64,000 bases of DNA from Clostridia bacterium (lineage in GTDB: Bacteria; Bacillota; Clostridia; Christensenellales; Borkfalkiaceae): positions 1 to 64,000 of the forward strand of contig JAFQAQ010000003.1 of the NCBI GenBank assembly GCA_017399945.1. Reading direction: 5' to 3'. Each line of letters begins with the position of its first letter. The first letter of the stretch is position 1. Made by a program: the position numbers and the translations under genes. This document shows positions 34,419 to 42,746 of the stretch, in pieces. The notes below the pieces were generated by a model. That model made no database searches. It saw only the letters and a list, made by a program, of their open reading frames with translations, and had not been told where the DNA came from.

Positions 34419-35467
34419 TACGCCCTTTCGTCCTTAATTTCTACCGTAAACGTACTGCCTTTATCTTTCTGGCTTTTTACGGTAATTTTCCCACCGATTA
34501 AATCAATAACCTTTTTAACTAGCGCAAGACCTAACCCGTTGCCTTTTGCCCCGTGCGAAGTATCGCCTTGATAAAACTTATCAAAGATACGCGCGCCCGT
34601 TTCGGCGTCCATACCGCACCCGTCGTCACTGACCGAAACGGTGACTATATCTCCCCTTTTTTTTGCTTTTATCGTGATAGTTCCACCTTGGTTGGTAAAC
34701 TTTACGGCGTTAGAAATAAGGTTGCTCCAAACGATTTCTAGTCCTTGCGAAAAACTTGTTATATAACAATCGTCCACCTTATATTCAAGGTTAATTTCTT
34801 TTTTGTCTATCTCGTCTTCGAACAATAAAACGGCTTGGGCAAGCTGTTCGTGAAGGGGGATTTCGGTGGGGGAATAGTTAAGCGATTGGTTTTCTAGTTT
34901 GTTAAGCAGTAGCACGTTGGTTACCAAAGAACTTAGTCTTTCGGTAGCCGAAACGATTATTTTAGCGTATTTTTTACGTTCTTGCTCATCCCTTTCGTCC
35001 TTTATAAGCCCCACGTAATTGCGAATTACCGATAAGGGCGTTTTTATTTCGTGGGAGACGTTTGATATAAAATCGGTTTTTAGAATTTCGCTTTTATCAA
35101 GTTCAACTGCCATTGCGTTAAGGTTTTCCTTAATCAAATCAAAATCGTCGTAATCGTCAACCGAGTGTAAGGTAGTAAGCCTTACCGAAAAATCACCGGA
35201 CGCTATCTTTTTGGTTGCGTTAAGTATATCGGTAACCGGTCTTTCGGTCATAATTCTTCGCCTAAACAAGTCGATTAACGTGCATACTAACGACAAAAAT
35301 ATTATCACTATTGCCATACTAATTATAATTATTAGTTTGTTGCCGTTGGATTTGCGATTTATCAAAACGAATAATACTAGCGCAACGGTTACTATGGTAG
35401 CAACCGTCAAAAAGAATATTAAATATCCTAAAAAAGAAGATTTTTTCTTTACGGGCGTATCTTTCAC
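34418..35467 (-). CDS. Sensor histidine kinase, intramembrane-sensing layout
   Basis: Two membrane segments (about 13-36 and 44-66) are separated by only a few outside residues, so there is no real extracellular sensor. A HAMP domain follows, then HisKA with SNVSHEIKTPLS (H139 phosphorylated), and an ATPase domain with N (ISNAVKFTNQ), G1 (SDDGCGMD) and G2 (GAKGNGLGLALVKK) boxes. At 349 residues it is complete. It overlaps the response-regulator gene by four bases. Confidence 0.93.
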   Translation of the reverse strand: MKDTPVKKKSSFLGYLIFFLTVATIVTVALVLFVLINRKSNGNKLIIIISMAIVIIFLSLVCTLIDLFRRRIMTERPVTDILNATKKIASGDFSVRLTTLHSVDDYDDFDLIKENLNAMAVELDKSEILKTDFISNVSHEIKTPLSVIRNYVGLIKDERDEQERKKYAKIIVSATERLSSLVTNVLLLNKLENQSLNYSPTEIPLHEQLAQAVLLFEDEIDKKEINLEYKVDDCYITSFSQGLEIVWSNLISNAVKFTNQGGTITIKAKKRGDIVTVSVSDDGCGMDAETGARIFDKFYQGDTSHGAKGNGLGLALVKKVIDLIGGKITVKSQKDKGSTFTVEIKDERA

Positions 35468-36135
35468 TTTAACACCGCCTTGTACCCTAATCCGTGCACG
35501 GTAACTATTTCAAACCCCGTGCAAGCAGAGGTTTTATCCCTTAGTTTTGCCATGTAAACGTCCACCGTTCTACTCGTCGCCGAAGAATCGTAGTCCCAAA
35601 ACTCGTCCATTAATTGCGAACGGGTAAAGGTCTTTTTAGGACAAGATAAAAATTTAAATAACAGGTCGAATTCCCTTACCGTTAACGGTAGTTCTTCTCC
35701 GTCGACGAGCGCCGTTCTTTCTTCCTTGTTCATAGTAAGATTGCCAACGGTTAAAGCGTCGTCTAAACCTATTTGCACCCTTCTTAAAACTGCGCCCACC
35801 TTCATCATAAGCACGTCTATATCAAAAGGTTTGGTAACGTAATCGTCAACGCCTAGTTTATATCCGTATAGTTGAGAAGGTTTATCGTCCTTTGCAGACA
35901 TAAATATAACGGGTGTTTTGTTCCCCTTTCTTCTTAAACGTTCAACTAGGGCAAACCCGTCGATTTTGGGCATCATTATATCGCTTATGATAAGCGAAAA
36001 ATCTTGTTCTTTTATAAGGGCAAGGGCTTGTTCTCCGTCAAAACAACTTTCCACTTGATATCCGTTGCCTTTAAGATAGGTCGTCACGAAACCGTTGTTA
36101 TCTAAATCGTCTTCTACTACCAAAATTTTTATCAT
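35464..36135 (-). CDS. OmpR-family response regulator
   Basis: A receiver domain (1-115) with acidic pocket E8-D9-D10 in VVEDD, phospho-acceptor D52 in ISDIMMP and K104-region KPF. A winged-helix DNA-binding domain (about 125-223) ends in RTVDVYMAKLRDK and VHGLGYKAVL. At 223 residues it is complete. A TACAAT box (36154-36159 as its complement) sits about 20 bases upstream with a weak -35, and AAGGAG precedes the ATG. It heads the four-gene operon. Confidence 0.93.
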   Translation of the reverse strand: MIKILVVEDDLDNNGFVTTYLKGNGYQVESCFDGEQALALIKEQDFSLIISDIMMPKIDGFALVERLRRKGNKTPVIFMSAKDDKPSQLYGYKLGVDDYVTKPFDIDVLMMKVGAVLRRVQIGLDDALTVGNLTMNKEERTALVDGEELPLTVREFDLLFKFLSCPKKTFTRSQLMDEFWDYDSSATSRTVDVYMAKLRDKTSACTGFEIVTVHGLGYKAVLK

Positions 36136-36225
36136 TTTTATCTCCTTGATATAATTGTACCATAAAACTTTGGGGGTTTTAATATATTTTTAGTGTTTAA
36201 AATGTAAAAGTTTTGTAAATAAAAA

Positions 36226-36247
36226 CCCCAAGCGCTTAGGCTTGGGG
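36226..36247. terminator. Terminator after DUF4838 gene
   Basis: CCCCAAGC pairs with GCTTGGGG around GCTTAG. Upstream A5 and downstream T-runs make it usable in both directions. Confidence 0.8.
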
Positions 36248-36253
36248 ACTTTT

Positions 36254-37966
36254 TTAGTATCTTAAATAATCGTATCTAGGGAATCGTTGGTTTGCGTAGC
36301 GATGCTCTTTCATAAAGTTAAGCGTATCGTCTAGCGCAGCCTTTTCGGCAATTTCGTTTATTCCATATTTGCATAGTTTTTTTGCAAACTCGTCTACTTG
36401 TTGACTGCGAATTTTATCGTCTTCAATTAAAACTATGCGCAAATAATCCACCGATAAACTTTCTTTATCCAATCTTTCCCACTCGCTAGGTGTGGCAAGT
36501 TCTTTTGCCTTTTCAAAAAGTTTTGCGCATTTATCGGCAAGTTCAACCGAAAAATAGGGCGCGTCGGCATTATCGTACAAGGTCATTTTGTGTTCCTTTA
36601 CGGCGTTTGTTAAAAGGTCGATATACTCAACGATATATTTTCCACCTTTGCCGTAAACGTTTTGGCAAAATTCGGTTATAATTTCACGCGGGTTTTCGTT
36701 TACGTTCCAAGTAAGCCTTGCCACTAAATAACTTTTTAGTTGGTCTAGCGCAGCGCCACCGTTATAGGTATAATTGCCCTGTTGCATCATACCAACAACC
36801 CCCATTTTATGCATAAACTTTATATTTTCTGCCATTTGATATAGATTGGGGAAAGGAAGAAGATAGTTCCAAAAATTCACTGCGTAATCCCAAACGTAAA
36901 GACGTTTGGTGATTTTGCCCCATTCTTTAAGGTTGTTAACAAACTCGTAGGTTGCTGAACTTTGGTCTTTCGCAAGTTCGGTAAACGGGCGCGACCAATC
37001 GCACTCTATATTACAAAGCCTTACGATAACCCTATCGTTAGGCACAAGATTTTTTGGTGCGACGCGAGTGTGTCGGTATGCAAAAGTATGTATTAAAACG
37101 TTTGGAAACTCGTCTTTTATGCTGTCGATTAGTTTATTTACGAAAGTTAAATAAATTGCCGAAGCACTGCCTTGCTCGGCGTAAATCTTTTTACATTTAT
37201 CGCATTGGCAGAATACGTCCACGTCGTTTTGAGCAACCGAAAAGATTTTGCATTCTGGGTTTTGTTTAATTTGTTTTATAAGGTTTTCCCTAACGATTTC
37301 AAACACTTGTGGATTAGATAAACACGGTTGGTCGGGCGTTCTTTCGCCGTCTACCAAGGCGTAGTATTCAGGGTGGTCGTTATAATAAACGTGCGACGGC
37401 AAAAGTATCCTTAAAGTATGACTGCCTGAAAAGAATTTCATTCCACCACCCATTCTATCAGGAATATTTGCCCAGCCTAGATTAATTTTGTTTTTAACTG
37501 CAAAATCAGCGTTAAACGCACACGAAAAGAAGGGGTCTCTATACTCGAAATCGGGTTTTTGTATAATTTCTCGGTCGGGGAAAATTAGTTGGTCTTTTTT
37601 ATCTACCTTTTCCACCGTTCGCGTATAAGCCTTAAATCCAACGGTCAGTTCCAAAAAGGTGTAAACGCCGTAAATAGTACCCCTTGCCGTTGCGCCTGCA
37701 ACCAAATAGTTGCCGTCTGATAGGGGTTTTAGCACGAACCCTTCTTCACCTAAAAGACTTTGGTATTCGTTTGTAAGTTCAACACCCCTTGCGCCGAAAC
37801 CGACTATAATTTCGGGGGAGAACTTATCCACCCTTTCATCAAAAAACGGAAAGTTTTTGCCAAGACTTTTATATAAATATTTTTGAAGTTCCTTTGCGGC
37901 GAATCGCTCTGCTTCGCAAGCGTCTCTTTTTACTACTATCGAATACTGCGGAATAGATCTAGACAC
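36254..37966 (-). CDS. DUF4838 protein, glycoside-hydrolase-like, cytoplasmic
   Basis: 570 residues. The first 130 resemble the GH67-type N-terminal domain (AAKELQKYLYKSLGKNFP, then GFVLKPLSDGNYLVAGAT and GTIYGVYTFLE). The rest matches the DUF4838 barrel, with SVAQNDVDVFCQCDKCKKI near 243-261 (a Cys cluster common in this family) and KRLYVWDYAVNFWNYLLPFP. There is no signal peptide, so it should act inside the cell on imported oligosaccharides. No sugar transporter is nearby. It is a single-gene unit between a two-component operon and the tRNA-Arg locus. Confidence 0.8.
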   Translation of the reverse strand: MSRSIPQYSIVVKRDACEAERFAAKELQKYLYKSLGKNFPFFDERVDKFSPEIIVGFGARGVELTNEYQSLLGEEGFVLKPLSDGNYLVAGATARGTIYGVYTFLELTVGFKAYTRTVEKVDKKDQLIFPDREIIQKPDFEYRDPFFSCAFNADFAVKNKINLGWANIPDRMGGGMKFFSGSHTLRILLPSHVYYNDHPEYYALVDGERTPDQPCLSNPQVFEIVRENLIKQIKQNPECKIFSVAQNDVDVFCQCDKCKKIYAEQGSASAIYLTFVNKLIDSIKDEFPNVLIHTFAYRHTRVAPKNLVPNDRVIVRLCNIECDWSRPFTELAKDQSSATYEFVNNLKEWGKITKRLYVWDYAVNFWNYLLPFPNLYQMAENIKFMHKMGVVGMMQQGNYTYNGGAALDQLKSYLVARLTWNVNENPREIITEFCQNVYGKGGKYIVEYIDLLTNAVKEHKMTLYDNADAPYFSVELADKCAKLFEKAKELATPSEWERLDKESLSVDYLRIVLIEDDKIRSQQVDEFAKKLCKYGINEIAEKAALDDTLNFMKEHRYANQRFPRYDYLRY

Positions 37967-38108
37967 GATTTTTCTTCCCCTTTGGTTTTTTTATAAGTTT
38001 ATCACACTCCCACGCTCTTTGCAATACCAAAAAACTTTTGTAAATAAATTTTTTAATTTTTATAAAAAGAAATATGCTTTAATATAAGACTAGTTTTTTA
38101 GTACGCAA

Positions 38109-38128
38109 CCGTAAGAGATACATCTCCG
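38109..38128 (-). repeat. tRNA-Arg 3'-end copy 1
   Basis: CCGTAAGAGATACATCTCCG. The first 11 bases match the acceptor/T-arm end of tRNA-Arg (38384-38394). Confidence 0.5.
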
Positions 38129-38148
38129 CAGTTCTATTGTGCGCAATT

Positions 38149-38179
38149 GTAAGAGATACTCCTCCGCTTCGCTACGATG
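38149..38179 (-). repeat. tRNA-Arg 3'-end copy 2
   Basis: Begins GTAAGAGATAC and continues as CTCCGCTTCGCTACGATG, which matches copy 3 (38239-38256) at 16 of 18 bases. Confidence 0.5.
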
Positions 38180-38220
38180 CCCTTACGGGTATGACACTTA
38201 TAGCCTAGTAAGTTTAATTA

Positions 38221-38256
38221 GCGCCGTAAGAGATACATCTCCGTTTCACTACGATG
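38221..38256 (-). repeat. tRNA-Arg 3'-end copy 3
   Basis: Begins GCGCCGTAAGAGAT, a 14-base exact match to the tRNA-Arg 3' end at 38381-38394, then diverges into the CTCCG..CTACGATG block shared with copy 2. Confidence 0.6.
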
Positions 38257-38340
38257 GCAAAGCCGAACTGTTTGTTTTTCCTTTTTTTTCTCGTTCTCTC
38301 CAACCATCATTAAACAAACAGTCCACCTTACTACCACAAC

Positions 38341-38377
38341 AAGAAAAAAGAACGGACTCTATCCGTTCTTTTTTCTT
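38341..38377. terminator. tRNA-Arg terminator
   Basis: A perfect 16-bp stem (AAGAAAAAAGAACGGA) with loop CTCTA, touching the CCA end of the tRNA gene. Confidence 0.85.
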
Positions 38378-38453
38378 GGCGCGCCGTAAGAGATTCGAAC
38401 TCCTGGCCTTTGGTTCCGTAGACCAACGCTCTATCCAGCTGAGCTAACGGCGC
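38377..38453 (-). tRNA. tRNA-Arg(ACG)
   Basis: A full cloverleaf: acceptor GCGCCGT/ACGGCGC, discriminator G, encoded CCA (38377-38379), and anticodon loop CTACGGA giving ACG, which reads CGN arginine codons after A34 deamination. The T stem AGGAG/CTCTT contains one G-U pair. It is 77 nt. Partial copies lie on both sides. Confidence 0.95.
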
Positions 38454-38488
38454 ATTTTAACGGTAAATTATCTTTACCGTTGTTATTA
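38436..38488 (-). repeat. tRNA-Arg 5' segment and leader hairpin, copy at the gene
   Basis: 53 bases covering the first 18 nt of the tRNA and an upstream CGGTAAA/TTTACCG hairpin; 52 of 53 bases recur at 38596-38648. Confidence 0.85.
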
Positions 38489-38595
38489 AGTTTTAAGTGA
38501 CCAGCTTGTGCTGGATGGAGCGTTGCAAACGCTCTGTGACCGAGCCCAGCGAGGGAATACGATGACGGGCTTTCTTGTCCTGCCATCAGTTTAAT

Positions 38596-38648
38596 CAGCT
38601 GAGCTAACGGCGCATGTTAACGGTAAATTATCTTTACCGTTGTTATTA
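38596..38648 (-). repeat. Upstream duplicate of tRNA-Arg 5' segment
   Basis: 52 of 53 bases match 38436-38488. After the first 18 tRNA bases it diverges into about 105 bases of small hairpins (GAGCGTT/AACGCTC, CCAGC/GCTGG, AGCCC/GGGCT), so it is not a second tRNA gene. Confidence 0.85.
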
Positions 38649-38693
38649 CGTTTTTTTGCTACGCTTTAAGGCGTTATCGCAAATTGCTTTACT

Positions 38694-38722
38694 ATAATAA
38701 TACAATAATTTTATTTTGTCAA
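38694..38722 (-). promoter_or_regulatory. tRNA-Arg promoter
   Basis: Minus-strand TTGACA (38717-38722), 17-base spacer, TATTAT (38694-38699). The transcript would pass through the truncated duplicate before reaching the tRNA. Confidence 0.7.
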
Positions 38723-38744
38723 ACTAAAATCAACAAGTTTTTTA

Positions 38745-40571
38745 TTATCTTAAAACTGCTTTGATTCTTCTTACGCCGGCAGACGAACTTTCTTCCTTTT
38801 GTATCTTGAAAGTTCCAAGGTCGCCGGTGTTAGTTGCGTGTGGACCACCACATATTTGTTTGTCCACGTCGCCTATAACGTAAACGGATACCATTTGGTC
38901 GTCGCTTTCTGCCGTAAACACGCCGTACGCACCACTTTCTATTGCCGTTTTATATGGCATTTCTTGTTTAACCACGTCGATTTTTTGTGCGATTGCTTGG
39001 TTTACGAAATTTTCTAGCCAAGCGATTTCTTCTTCGGTCATCTTATGGTCGCAGTTAAAGTCAAAACGCATACGTTCAGCCGTTATGTTAGAGCCTTTTT
39101 GTTCGGTTTTATCGCCAAACAATTTACGCAAACCTGCTAGCATAATGTGAGTTGCCGTGTGGTAGTTGGTGGTTGCTTGGTTTTGTTCTGCAAGACCACC
39201 TTTTGCGGTAACTGCTTGCGCCTTAGAGATTTCTTGGTGGTGACGGAAGGCTTCTTCAAAACCTTTTTGGTCAACTGAAAGTCCCTTTTCTTCGGCTAGT
39301 TCAACGGTGAGTTCTAATGGGAAACCAAAAGTATCGTATAGCCTAAACGCTTGTTTACCACTAATTTCCGTTTCTTCAACGTAGTTTGCGTCCTTTTCTT
39401 TCATAAAGGCGTTCTTTCTTTGAATTCCGAAAATACATTTATCAAATTCCTTCATGCCGGAAGCCAAAGTGCTTTCAAACTTTTTGCATTCTTTGGTGAT
39501 TTCTTCTAAAATATAATCTTCCTTTTCTAAAAGCAAGGGGTATGCCTCGTCGTAAATCTTTTCAATAAAGATTTTTGCAACGCCACAAATTTCAGTGGAC
39601 GGAATTTCTAGGTTTTTGCAGTATCTAATTGCCCTTCTTAAAAGTCTTCTCAAAATGTAACCAGCGCCCGTGTTAGATGGAAGAATTCCGTTTTTGTCGC
39701 CGATAAGCATAACCGAAGTTCTAGTATGGTCTGCGATAATACGCATAGCCTTTTGCGCTTTTTGGTCGTTATCGTAACTCTTGTTAGAAACTTGTTCTAA
39801 GTATTTAATAGCGCCGTCGAAAAGGTCGGTTTTATATCCGTCCGAAAGACCGTTAAGGAACAACAAAAGTCTATCAAGACCAAAACCCGTGTCAACGTTT
39901 TTGCTAGATAATTCTTCGTATTTTCCACCTGCAAGTTTTTTGTATTGCATATAAACGTCGTTGCCGATTTCAACGTATCTACCACAATCACAGTTAACGT
40001 CGCAAGTATCGCAACAAGGGTTATCGTGACGGGGATAGAACCACTCGTTATCCGGACCACAAGGAGTGTTTTCGGTGCCTTCAAGTTCCCACCAGTTGTT
40101 AGACTTGTCTAAAAAGAAAATGTTTTCCTTTTTAATACCCAAATCCATCAAAAGTTCAGCCGTTTGGTTATCTCTTGGAACGGCATCGTTACCTTCGAAA
40201 ACGGTAGAACAAATTTTATCTTTATCAAACCCGAAAACTTGGGTTAAAAGTTCAAAACTCCACGCTGTTTTTTCTTTCTTGAAATAATCGCCTAACGACC
40301 AGTTGCCCATCATTTCAAAAAAGGTAAAGTGAGTTGCGTCGCCAACCGAATCGATATCAACCGTTCTAACGCAACCTTGAACGTTACAAAGTCTAGTTCC
40401 GGCAGGGTGTTTTTTGCCAAGAAGATAGGGCATTAAAGGTTGCATGCCCGCAACGTTAAACATAACGCCCGTAGTGCCGTCGCCAATAAGCGAAACGGCG
40501 CCGATGTTAACGTGACCTTTGCTTTCGTAAAATTTTATCCATTTTTCTCTTAATTCTTTTGACGTAATCAT
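38745..40571 (-). CDS. alaS: Alanyl-tRNA synthetase, short form lacking the C-Ala domain
   Basis: Charges tRNA-Ala. The class II catalytic core (1-240) and the tRNA-binding helical region are present. The editing domain is intact, with H471-x3-H475 and C574-x3-H578, which bind zinc and clear Ser-tRNA. The protein then stops at 608 residues, whereas typical bacterial AlaRS runs to about 870 with a coiled-coil and C-Ala domain. A cysteine cluster near 186-200 (CCDTCDVNCDCG) is an insert in the core. It is last in a cysE-cysS-alaS operon, 11 bases after cysS. It could be the sole AlaRS or a second copy. Confidence 0.85.
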   Translation of the reverse strand: MITSKELREKWIKFYESKGHVNIGAVSLIGDGTTGVMFNVAGMQPLMPYLLGKKHPAGTRLCNVQGCVRTVDIDSVGDATHFTFFEMMGNWSLGDYFKKEKTAWSFELLTQVFGFDKDKICSTVFEGNDAVPRDNQTAELLMDLGIKKENIFFLDKSNNWWELEGTENTPCGPDNEWFYPRHDNPCCDTCDVNCDCGRYVEIGNDVYMQYKKLAGGKYEELSSKNVDTGFGLDRLLLFLNGLSDGYKTDLFDGAIKYLEQVSNKSYDNDQKAQKAMRIIADHTRTSVMLIGDKNGILPSNTGAGYILRRLLRRAIRYCKNLEIPSTEICGVAKIFIEKIYDEAYPLLLEKEDYILEEITKECKKFESTLASGMKEFDKCIFGIQRKNAFMKEKDANYVEETEISGKQAFRLYDTFGFPLELTVELAEEKGLSVDQKGFEEAFRHHQEISKAQAVTAKGGLAEQNQATTNYHTATHIMLAGLRKLFGDKTEQKGSNITAERMRFDFNCDHKMTEEEIAWLENFVNQAIAQKIDVVKQEMPYKTAIESGAYGVFTAESDDQMVSVYVIGDVDKQICGGPHATNTGDLGTFKIQKEESSSAGVRRIKAVLR

Positions 40572-40582
40572 AATATATCTCT

Positions 40583-41977
40583 CTATTGTTTTTTTGTTAA
40601 AGTATAACCGTCTTTGCTATCTTTAATATCGTAACCCATTTGGTTGATGACTGCGCGTAGTTCGTCTGACTTTGCCCAATCTTTTTCCGCCCTTGCTTTA
40701 AGTCTTTGTTCGGCAACGTCGATAACTTCCTTAGGTGCTTGGACTTTTTCTACTTTTTGGTATTTTTTAATAAATTCTTCGGCATTTTCTTCAAAAAGTC
40801 CTAAAAGAGAATAGGTCTTTTTAATTTGGTTTAGCATGCAACCAGCCTTTTCGTCGCCTGATAAAATTGCGTTTTTAGCCGTCTTAAAATGACTAAACAA
40901 ATCGGAAAGAGCAAGCGCAGTGTTAAAATCGTCGCTCATAGCGTCGTTAAACTTGTCGTCGATTTGTTTGTATTCTCCGTCAATCTCAACGCCTTTTTCC
41001 TTAGCGAGCGCAAACACCTTATAAAATTCTACCAAGTGTTTTTCAGCGTCTGGGAAAAGGTTATCGGTAACGTTTATATCCCCACGATAGTTAGTGGATA
41101 AAAGCGCAAACTTAACCGTTTCTGGCGAGTATTTATCCATAAGGTCTTTAAGCAACAAACTATTACCCAAAGACTTGCTCATTTTTTGTCCGTTAACCTT
41201 AATTAACCCGTTGTGAATCCAATAGTTAACGAAAGGTTTACCGGTCAACGCTTCGGTTTGGGCAATTTCGTTTTCGTGGTGTGGGAAAATTAAGTCCCTT
41301 CCGCCACCGTGAATATCAATTCTATCGCCAAAGGCTTTTTTGTTCATTGCAGAACATTCGATATGCCAACCCGGTCTACCTTCGCCCCAAGGAGAAGCCC
41401 AACTAGGCTCGCCTTGCTTTGCCGATTTCCAAAGGGCAAAGTCCAAAGGATTTTTCTTGGATTCGTCGTTATCCACTCTAACGCCGTTCATAGCGTCTTC
41501 TAGATTACGGTGAGATAATCTTCCATAAGACGGGAAACTATCAACCGAAAAATACACGTCCCCTTTTTCGGTGGGGTATGCGTGCCCTTTTTCGATAAGT
41601 TGATTTATAAACCCGATTATGTCGTCTATACATTGGGTTGCTTTTATCCAAACGTTAGGCTCGCCAACCTTTAATCTTTCCATTTGCTTATCAATGTTTT
41701 TAATCATCATAAGCGCGTATTTGTCGGCAGGAATACCCGTTTCGTTTGATTTTGCAATAATTTTATCGTCAACGTCCGTGTAGTTTCTTGCGTAGGTTAC
41801 TTCATAACCTATCTTTTCTAAAAACTTTCTTATAACGTCGTAAATAAGCGCTTGATATGCGTGGCCGATATGGGCTTCGCCCGATACGGTAATACCACAA
41901 GCGTACATTTTGATTTTGCCTTCTTCAATTGGCTTAAACTCTTGTTTTTTGCCCGTTAAAGTGTTATAAATTTTCAT
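40583..41977 (-). CDS. cysS: Cysteinyl-tRNA synthetase
   Basis: A class I synthetase charging tRNA-Cys. CGITV supplies the first zinc cysteine (C27), HIGH lies at 36-39, WHIECS carries later zinc ligands, and KMSKSLGNS is the second ATP motif. The C-terminal anticodon-binding helix bundle ends at residue 464, normal length. Its start overlaps the cysE end by 14 bases, the classic cysE-cysS coupling of low-GC Gram-positives. Confidence 0.96.
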   Translation of the reverse strand: MKIYNTLTGKKQEFKPIEEGKIKMYACGITVSGEAHIGHAYQALIYDVIRKFLEKIGYEVTYARNYTDVDDKIIAKSNETGIPADKYALMMIKNIDKQMERLKVGEPNVWIKATQCIDDIIGFINQLIEKGHAYPTEKGDVYFSVDSFPSYGRLSHRNLEDAMNGVRVDNDESKKNPLDFALWKSAKQGEPSWASPWGEGRPGWHIECSAMNKKAFGDRIDIHGGGRDLIFPHHENEIAQTEALTGKPFVNYWIHNGLIKVNGQKMSKSLGNSLLLKDLMDKYSPETVKFALLSTNYRGDINVTDNLFPDAEKHLVEFYKVFALAKEKGVEIDGEYKQIDDKFNDAMSDDFNTALALSDLFSHFKTAKNAILSGDEKAGCMLNQIKKTYSLLGLFEENAEEFIKKYQKVEKVQAPKEVIDVAEQRLKARAEKDWAKSDELRAVINQMGYDIKDSKDGYTLTKKQ

Positions 41978-42656
41978 TTTGATTTGCCTCGTTTATATTT
42001 TCGTCCGTCTTGGTTTTGTCTTTTTCCGTTTGTTTGTCTTTTAGTTTTTCTTCTAAGTTATAAACGCGTTCTCTAAGCCTACAAATTTCTTCTAATATAG
42101 GATCGCGTTTTTCTTGTTGCATATTGTCCGCTGGTTTTTCGCCGTTGATTCTAACGACCATTCCGGGAACGCCAACCACGGTTGCGTAGGGTGGAACTTC
42201 CTTTAATACCACAGCGCCCGCGCCTATCTTTGCGTATTCGCCAACGGTAAACCCACCGAGTATCTTTGCGCCAGCGCTTATGACTGCGCCTTTTTTTACG
42301 GTTGGATGACGTTTACCCTTTTCTTTTCCCGTACCACCTAAGGTCGCCCCTTGGTAAATAACAACGCCTTCTTCAATTTCGGCAGTTTCGCCTATAACGA
42401 CGCCTGCGCCGTGGTCGATAAACACGCCACCTGCAATTTTTGCCGCTGGGTGTATTTCTATGCCCGTAAAAAATCTACACGTTTGACTTATTATTCTTGC
42501 AAGAAGTCTAAAACGTATTTTATGAAAAAAATATGCAACTCTGTGCCAAGAAAGGGCGTGCACGCCCGAATAAGTAAGCCATATTTCAAACTTGCTTCTT
42601 GCGGCAGGGTCGATTTTCTTTGCAAAGTTTATGTCTGCGCGTAGTTTTTTGAACAT
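41964..42656 (-). CDS. cysE: Serine O-acetyltransferase
   Basis: Makes O-acetylserine for cysteine synthesis from serine and acetyl-CoA. The left-handed beta-helix is visible as hexapeptide repeats (GVFIDHGAGVVIGETAEIEEGVVIYQGATLGG) with the catalytic DHG and the GKRHPTV loop. At 230 residues it has a 50-residue charged C-terminal tail beyond the core. AAAGGTG precedes the ATG. First gene of the cysE-cysS-alaS operon. Confidence 0.95.
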   Translation of the reverse strand: MFKKLRADINFAKKIDPAARSKFEIWLTYSGVHALSWHRVAYFFHKIRFRLLARIISQTCRFFTGIEIHPAAKIAGGVFIDHGAGVVIGETAEIEEGVVIYQGATLGGTGKEKGKRHPTVKKGAVISAGAKILGGFTVGEYAKIGAGAVVLKEVPPYATVVGVPGMVVRINGEKPADNMQQEKRDPILEEICRLRERVYNLEEKLKDKQTEKDKTKTDENINEANQNENL

Positions 42657-42666
42657 TTTTACACCT

Positions 42667-42686
42667 TTTACTTTTATAAAAGTAAA
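42667..42686. promoter_or_regulatory. 20-bp perfect palindrome in cysE leader
   Basis: TTTACTTTTATAAAAGTAAA is exactly self-complementary and lies between a TTGACG/TAAAAT promoter (near 42705-42735) and the cysE ribosome site. It may be an operator or a leader hairpin; the regulator is unknown. Confidence 0.5.
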
Positions 42687-42746
42687 GTCGTTATATTATT
42701 TTAGCATTTTAGTTAAAAGTCCGTCAAGCAATTATTGCAATTACGA

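Larger units (their letters stand above)
37967..38376. other. Gene-free stretch with tRNA-Arg 3'-end copies
   Basis: No protein gene is credible here. It holds three degenerate copies of the tRNA-Arg 3' end and a long stem made by ACTGTTTGTTT (38268-38278) against AAACAAACAGT (38312-38322). The open frame over 38139-38447 is mostly a translation of tRNA and repeat sequence. Confidence 0.6.

Noticed and set aside
38101..38260. CRISPR-like array
   Set aside because: Three unequal copies of a tRNA-end sequence with irregular spacing, no regular spacers and no cas genes.
38139..38447. Open frame of 102 codons over tRNA-Arg
   Set aside because: Its last third is the tRNA gene itself and the rest is the repeat array.
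38596..38651. Second tRNA-Arg gene
   Set aside because: Only the first 18 bases of the tRNA are present; there is no anticodon arm, T arm or acceptor partner.
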